This document shows positions 6,408-10,587 of a DNA stretch of 10,587 nucleotides, piece by piece. Numbering within the stretch: the first letter of the stretch is position 1; every line of letters starts with the position of its first letter. The notes beneath the pieces were generated by a model. The model did no database searches and had not been told where the DNA came from. It saw only the letters and a program-made list of their open reading frames with translations. Source of the stretch: Actinomycetota bacterium (GTDB lineage Bacteria; Actinomycetota; Actinomycetes; Nanopelagicales; Nanopelagicaceae); assembly GCA_009701945.1 (NCBI GenBank), contig WLJF01000010.1, positions 1 through 10,587 of the forward strand. Direction: 5' to 3'. Both the position numbers and the translations under genes were made by a program.

Positions 6408-9400
6408 TTAAGCGCTCAGCCCTGGGCATTGCGGCCTTGGTCCGCCGTTGGGATTGCCATAACGGTGATGGGTAATAGCAACAGATTGTTCAATGAGCCA
6501 TCGAGGAGTTTCGATATCTCCACGTTGTGCAATGGGGCGATGATCTACCGAAATACCCTTGAGCATCTCCTCATAAATGGGAGGCTTACTCGAAGCTAGC
6601 CAGCGAACACGGGCGTATTTCTCTTTCACATCTCTTAAGTCAGTGGTGAAAATAACCTTTGCGCCAGTTTTTTCAGAGATGTAATGAATGAGTGACTTTT
6701 CATCTTGTGTGGTGGATTCATCGACTACAACAACAATTGGCGCTAAGTAATGACGATAACGCTGGAAATTCTTCTCAACAACTAGACCACTTCGATCGAT
6801 TGCTTGTGAACCAACTTTTGCCCACCATGTGTTCACACCAAAGATTGCAGCTTCTACATTCGTCACTCGCGGCCAGTTGCGAAGTGTGTTGACGTAGTTA
6901 AGTCCACCAGCTTTAGCGTTAGGTCCAACTGCAGAGCGCTTCCATCCACCAAATGGCTGGCGATTAACAATTGCACCAGTAATTCCGCGGTTCACATAAA
7001 GGTTTCCTGCTTCAATGCGATTGATCCACTCTTCGCACTCTTTCTCATCGAGTGATTGAATTCCAGCTGTTAACCCAAAATCTGTTTCGTTCTGCCAAGT
7101 AATTGCTGTATCAAAATCAGGTGCTTCAATGACAGCAAGTACTGGGCCAAACCATTCATTGCGATGTGACCAAGACTTTGCTTTCACTCCAAGCTTCACA
7201 CCTGGGCGCCACATGAGTCCTGCATCATCTAATTGCTTAGGTTCAACAAGCCATGTTTCACCCTGCTCAAGTTCTGTGAGAGCGCGGGTGAGTGCAGTCT
7301 CTGATGGGCGAATGATCGGGCCTACTGTTGTTGAGAAGTCCCAACCCGCGCCTACATGCAGTGATTCCACCGCATCTTTGAGCTGACTTATGAATGCTGG
7401 GTTGTTATAGACGGTGGTATCAACGATTGCAATCGATGCCGCAGAACACTTCTGTCCTGCGTGTCCAAATGCTGATTGCACTAAATCTTTCACCGCTGCA
7501 TCGATATCAGCACACGCTGAGATAAGGACTGCATTCTTTCCGCTGGTCTCAGCCATCAAATTGATTTCAGGACGCCAAGAAGTAAAGAGTGATGCGGTAT
7601 CAAAGGATCCGGTAAGGATTACGCCATCAATTCCTGAATTAGTAACGAGATACTTTCCATTTTCATCATCGCGCATCGGCAAGAACTGCAGAACATCTTG
7701 TGGCACACCGCCAGCCCACAGATGGCTAACAATCTCCCATGCTGTGGCAACAGTCTCTGGTGCTGGTTTGAGAATGACGGTATTTCCTGCAGCAAGGGCA
7801 GCACACACTCCGCCTATTGGAATTGCATAAGGGAAGTTCCATGGTGGGATAACAAGAATGGTTCCAAGGGGAGTTGATTCACCAAAGTTTTGTGCAGTAG
7901 TTGCATAGAAGCGCGCAAAGTCGATTGCCTCTGCAACTTCAGGATCTGCCTCCGCTACTGTCTTTCCTGCATCGCGAGACATCACAGCAATTGTCTCTGT
8001 TGTTGCCTTTGCCATCACATTAGCTGCCTTAAAGAGAATATCTGTGCGCTCCTGGATTGAGAGTGCGCTCCACTTCTCTTGCGCTTTCTTTGCCGTGGCA
8101 ATCGCTGTATCAACATCTTTAGTTGAACCAACTGAGTAGTGATACCAAACTTTGCCATTATCGGAAGGATCAGTTCCCTCTTCTTGCTCCTTGGTAAATA
8201 CTTCTTTCCCATTGATTACTAATGGGATCTCTTGATCTTTAATCGCACGGACCTTCTTGATTGCCTTGGAGACGGCGTTAATAAAGTTAGGTTCAGTTGG
8301 ATCAGCGTTGCGCTCATTCTCAAAAGTCTGGCCAGCTTGTTGTGTATGTTCAACATGGCGAAGGGACTCAGTCGTAATTGTGTGACGCTCTGAAATCGAC
8401 TTAAGAAAACGCTCTTCTTGTTCCTTAAACTTCTTTGGGTTCTTCGAGATTTCAAATGCAGCTTTCAAATAGTTCTCATCCGATGTGTTCTCATCAAGGC
8501 GACGAACTAGATAGGCAACAGCTGCAGCAAAATCATCTTTACGTGTAACTGGTGCATAGAGAAGAACGGGCTGACCTGCACGAGTCACAGCAAGTGCTTC
8601 AGCATTTGCCATTCCCTCTAACATTTCAATATCAATTTGATCTAGGACGCCGCGAGACTTTGCGACTTCAATCGCCCATGTCATATGAAACAAGTTGTGG
8701 GATGCAATACCGATGCGCACAGCCTTTGAATGTTCTGAGCGAAGAGCTGCATCGATCAGGCGCACATAAGAGGCATCCACATCTGACTTTGTTCGATAGG
8801 GCGCAGGGCTCCAGCCATGAAGTTCTGCTTCAGCACGCTCCATTGCAAGGTTTGCACCTTTTACTAAGCGCACCTTGATGGATCCACCGCTGCGTGCATA
8901 ACGCTTCTGTGACCATTGCACGAGATCGCCAAAGAATTGATGCGCTTCAGGTAAATATGCCTGCAGAACAATTCCGGCCTTCATCGATTCAAACTCTGCT
9001 TCATCCAGCACGCGCATGAATGCTGCAACCGTCATCGGAAGGTCGCGATACTCCTCCATATCCAGATTAACGAATACTCCATGCTGTTGTGCTTCGCGAT
9101 AGAGAATGCGCATCTTCTCGGAAACTCGAGTAATTGAACCTTCGACATCAATGATGATGAGTTGAGCAACGATGGATGAGAGTTTGACTGAAATGTAATT
9201 TACTTCTGGGCGACGCATCATCTCTAGAATTGATTGAAAGCGAAGCTCTGCTTCATGATCTCCAAGGACTGCTTCACCCAAAACGTTGATGTTTAGTGCG
9301 ATGCCTTTATCACTGCGCTTACCCATGTGCTTTGAAAGTTTCTCAACTTCAGATGCAAGAATCAAATCTTTTGAAAGAACACGCACTCTCTGGTGCACTG

Positions 9401-9740
9401 CAGCAACTACAGGTGTTGGCAATGCATGTGAGAGAACTCCTATTGCATGAAGGCCAATACCGTTGAGTGGACCAAAGCCGGTGATGCTTGCCTTCTTTGC
9501 AGCACGACGGAAAATACGTGAGGAAGATTTCACAGATGAAATACGCATCACTTCATCGGTAAGAGTGATCGTTGCTTCAATTGCCTCAGGATCTTTAAAG
9601 AGTCGAGCAACCCGCTTGCGGTTAGCTTTCTCGCGACGGTCGCGCAACTTATCTGACTCTTTCATCAGAGCTTTAGTGCGCTCGATAGCAGTGGCTGCTA
9701 GCCGATCTAACTCTGCATCTGTCTCAAAAATTGAGGGCAT
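6408..9740 (-). CDS. putA: Bifunctional proline dehydrogenase / L-glutamate gamma-semialdehyde dehydrogenase (PutA)
   Basis: A 1110-residue bifunctional enzyme that oxidises proline with FAD to pyrroline-5-carboxylate, then oxidises the semialdehyde with NAD+ to glutamate. The proline dehydrogenase barrel covers about 145-420, with ISVKLSS (K186), NLDMEEY (D227), LQAYL (Y262), RLVKGA (291-296), ASHN (346-349) and YLVRRLDEN (R413/R414/E417) matching family active-site positions. A charged linker leads to the aldehyde dehydrogenase domain (about 540-960), with PPWNFPYAI (N635), ETSGKN (E731), GQKCS (C765), WFGPVL and the PutA-type TGAIVNRQPFGGW signature (921-933). About 150 residues follow, consistent with the extra C-terminal domain of longer PutAs. 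There is no N-terminal ribbon-helix-helix, so it should not repress its own gene. The start is ATG at 9738-9740 without a Shine-Dalgarno. It is divergent from pepP and 23 bp upstream of the dehydratase gene. Confidence 0.96.
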   Translation of the reverse strand: MPSIFETDAELDRLAATAIERTKALMKESDKLRDRREKANRKRVARLFKDPEAIEATITLTDEVMRISSVKSSSRIFRRAAKKASITGFGPLNGIGLHAIGVLSHALPTPVVAAVHQRVRVLSKDLILASEVEKLSKHMGKRSDKGIALNINVLGEAVLGDHEAELRFQSILEMMRRPEVNYISVKLSSIVAQLIIIDVEGSITRVSEKMRILYREAQQHGVFVNLDMEEYRDLPMTVAAFMRVLDEAEFESMKAGIVLQAYLPEAHQFFGDLVQWSQKRYARSGGSIKVRLVKGANLAMERAEAELHGWSPAPYRTKSDVDASYVRLIDAALRSEHSKAVRIGIASHNLFHMTWAIEVAKSRGVLDQIDIEMLEGMANAEALAVTRAGQPVLLYAPVTRKDDFAAAVAYLVRRLDENTSDENYLKAAFEISKNPKKFKEQEERFLKSISERHTITTESLRHVEHTQQAGQTFENERNADPTEPNFINAVSKAIKKVRAIKDQEIPLVINGKEVFTKEQEEGTDPSDNGKVWYHYSVGSTKDVDTAIATAKKAQEKWSALSIQERTDILFKAANVMAKATTETIAVMSRDAGKTVAEADPEVAEAIDFARFYATTAQNFGESTPLGTILVIPPWNFPYAIPIGGVCAALAAGNTVILKPAPETVATAWEIVSHLWAGGVPQDVLQFLPMRDDENGKYLVTNSGIDGVILTGSFDTASLFTSWRPEINLMAETSGKNAVLISACADIDAAVKDLVQSAFGHAGQKCSAASIAIVDTTVYNNPAFISQLKDAVESLHVGAGWDFSTTVGPIIRPSETALTRALTELEQGETWLVEPKQLDDAGLMWRPGVKLGVKAKSWSHRNEWFGPVLAVIEAPDFDTAITWQNETDFGLTAGIQSLDEKECEEWINRIEAGNLYVNRGITGAIVNRQPFGGWKRSAVGPNAKAGGLNYVNTLRNWPRVTNVEAAIFGVNTWWAKVGSQAIDRSGLVVEKNFQRYRHYLAPIVVVVDESTTQDEKSLIHYISEKTGAKVIFTTDLRDVKEKYARVRWLASSKPPIYEEMLKGISVDHRPIAQRGDIETPRWLIEQSVAITHHRYGNPNGGPRPQCPGLSA

Positions 9741-9744
9741 TTAG

Positions 9745-9763
9745 CAAGGTTATCAAGGGTTAT
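9745..9763. repeat. Tandem direct repeat just upstream of putA
   Basis: CAAGGTTAT (9745-9753) is followed at once by CAAGGGTTAT (9754-9763); the copies differ by one added G. They end five bases before the putA start codon, within the region where its promoter must lie, since a -10-like GATAAC on the minus strand falls in the repeat. A regulator binding two half-sites on one face of the helix is a reasonable reading, but two copies of nine to ten bases could also be chance. Confidence 0.4.
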
Positions 9764-9772
9764 TTGTCTTTG

Positions 9773-9791
9773 CTCACCCTATAAATGTGAG
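9773..9791. promoter_or_regulatory. Inverted repeat centred on the pepP -10
   Basis: CTCAC (9773-9777) and GTGAG (9787-9791) form a perfect five-base inverted repeat with a nine-base centre that contains TATAAA. A dimeric repressor bound here would block the -10 of pepP and could also affect putA, about 33 bp away. The arms are short, so this is a candidate operator only. Confidence 0.35.
9780..9785 (+). promoter_or_regulatory. -10 element for pepP
   Basis: TATAAA matches the -10 consensus at five of six positions and would start transcription about 20-25 bases before the ATG at 9815. The -35 region has no good match at normal spacing; TTGTCT at 9764-9769 is too close. This is the best promoter-like hexamer in the 74-bp putA-pepP gap. 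Confidence 0.5.
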
Positions 9792-9803
9792 ATTAAAGAG
9801 CGT

Positions 9804-9807
9804 AGGA
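9804..9807 (+). promoter_or_regulatory. Ribosome binding site of pepP
   Basis: AGGA lies seven bases before the ATG at 9815, normal Shine-Dalgarno spacing. It supports this start and contrasts with putA, the dehydrogenase and the lactonase, which lack one. Confidence 0.6.
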
Positions 9808-9814
9808 TTCAAAT

Positions 9815-10587
9815 ATGAATAACGAGAATGCAGACGTTACGACAGATAAGCCAAAGCGCGTTCACGACCAGGTGCCTTCTGAGCTCTTCGCTAACTTTAT
9901 GAAATCTGGCTGGACGCCATCTGAGCTAACAGATATCGCGCCACTCGAAGTTGTGACCTACGCATATTCACGTCGCCAAGTGTTATCAGCTGCCTACAAG
10001 GGAATTCGTCTCGTTCTCCCTGCTGGCGGATATAAGGTTCGTGCCAATGACACTGATTACAACTACCGTCCACATAGCGCATTTGTGTATTACAGCGGTG
10101 TGCAAGGAGCAGATGCAACTGCAGATGCTGTTCTTGTCCTAGAACCATCAGGTGATTCACATATTACTTACCTCTATATGCATCCTCGTTCAACGCGCGA
10201 TACTGATGCCTTCTATCGCGATGCAAAGTATGGAGAACTCTGGGTTGGTCGTCGCTTCACACTTGATGAAGCAAAGGCGCGCTATCAAATTGATACTCTT
10301 CAATTAAATGATCTTGAAGCTTTATTGAGTGATGGAAAAGAGACTCTCACGCTACGCAGCGTTGATCCTGCAGTAGACCCTAAAGTCAAGAAGCATGATC
10401 GCGAAGAAGAATTCTCAATTTTTGTATCAGAACAACGTCTGTGCAAAGATGAATATGAAATTCGTGAGATGCAGGCAGCAGTTGATGCAACAGCGCTCGG
10501 CTTCAACGATGTCATCCATGCGATGCCTGCAGCAGTTGAAACACCTCGTGGTGAGCGCGTTCTCGATGCTGCCTTCTATGGTCGTGC
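9815..10587 (+). CDS. pepP: Xaa-Pro aminopeptidase (aminopeptidase P family), N-terminal part
   Basis: The frame is open from ATG at 9815 to the window edge (257 codons plus two bases), so the gene continues beyond it. The visible part is the aminopeptidase P N-terminal domain: YSRRQVLSAAYKGIRLVLPA (51-70), then KVRANDTDYNYRPHSAFVYY (74-93), and the bridge into the catalytic domain, KDEYEIREMQAAVDAT (211-226) followed by RGERVLDAAFYGR (245-257). These are typical of bacterial PepP, a cytoplasmic Mn-dependent enzyme that removes the residue before proline from peptide N termini. The metal-binding pita-bread domain lies past the window, so catalytic residues cannot be checked. It is divergent from putA across 74 bp, a pairing that makes sense for release and use of proline. 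No signal peptide is seen. Confidence 0.92.
   Translation, partial: MNNENADVTTDKPKRVHDQVPSELFANFMKSGWTPSELTDIAPLEVVTYAYSRRQVLSAAYKGIRLVLPAGGYKVRANDTDYNYRPHSAFVYYSGVQGADATADAVLVLEPSGDSHITYLYMHPRSTRDTDAFYRDAKYGELWVGRRFTLDEAKARYQIDTLQLNDLEALLSDGKETLTLRSVDPAVDPKVKKHDREEEFSIFVSEQRLCKDEYEIREMQAAVDATALGFNDVIHAMPAAVETPRGERVLDAAFYGR

Noticed and set aside
7414..7830. Plus-strand open frame of 138 codons inside putA
   Set aside because: It lies antisense to the strongly conserved aldehyde dehydrogenase domain, has no ribosome site or recognisable family, and is best seen as a shadow frame.
6408..9740. PutA as a transcriptional repressor of itself
   Set aside because: The N terminus starts with a charged helical stretch and lacks a ribbon-helix-helix domain; the protein is also shorter than trifunctional PutAs.
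9897..10160. Minus-strand open frame of 87 codons opposite pepP
   Set aside because: The plus-strand frame here encodes a clear aminopeptidase P N-terminal domain; the antisense frame has low-complexity, histidine- and glutamine-rich content typical of a shadow.
1..10587. CRISPR arrays, insertion sequences, toxin-antitoxin or defence genes
   Set aside because: No regularly spaced repeats, transposase-like frames or terminal inverted repeats were seen, and every sizeable stretch is accounted for by a metabolic gene.

Overview
The window reads as a stretch of a small, densely packed actinobacterial chromosome. The evidence is an FprA-type ferredoxin-NADP reductase, a bifunctional PutA without a DNA-binding domain, an actinobacterial-style Xaa-Pro aminopeptidase, GTG starts, probable leaderless genes, modest GC content (mid 40s by eye) and almost no intergenic DNA. 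These traits together would fit a streamlined freshwater planktonic actinobacterium (Nanopelagicales/acI-like). That placement is inference, not shown by a marker gene. No gap exceeds 300 bp; the longest gene-free stretch is the 74 bp between putA and pepP.

Region by region: (a) 1-57 is the tail of an unidentified plus-strand gene whose stop overlaps that of the next, convergent gene. (b) 54-1328 (minus) is an FprA-like reductase, preceded by tRNA-Ser(GCU) at 1353-1444 on the same strand. (c) 1468-3764 (minus) is a two-gene unit: a zinc-dependent sugar/polyol dehydrogenase whose stop overlaps the start of a secreted, C-terminally membrane-anchored endonuclease/exonuclease/phosphatase (EEP) family hydrolase. 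(d) 3796-4674 (plus) is an SMP-30/gluconolactonase-like gene, divergent from the dehydrogenase across only 31 bp. (e) 4675-6384 (minus) is an IlvD/Edd-family sugar-acid dehydratase, convergent with the lactonase with no spacer. (f) 6408-9740 (minus) is putA, 23 bp upstream of the dehydratase. (g) 9815 to the window end (plus) is the start of a pepP-like Xaa-Pro aminopeptidase, divergent from putA.

Two catabolic themes meet here. The dehydrogenase, lactonase and dehydratase are the first three steps of a non-phosphorylative sugar oxidation route (Weimberg/Dahms type): sugar to lactone to aldonate to 2-keto-3-deoxy acid. PepP and PutA form a proline-scavenging pair: free Xaa-Pro bonds, then oxidise proline to glutamate. 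Both routes can end at 2-oxoglutarate if the sugar branch is of the Weimberg type, which may explain the putA-dehydratase linkage. The later steps of the sugar route are not in the window.

I found no mobile element, CRISPR array, phage gene or obvious defence system. The content is ordinary metabolism; the points of interest lie in gene arrangement and short regulatory regions.
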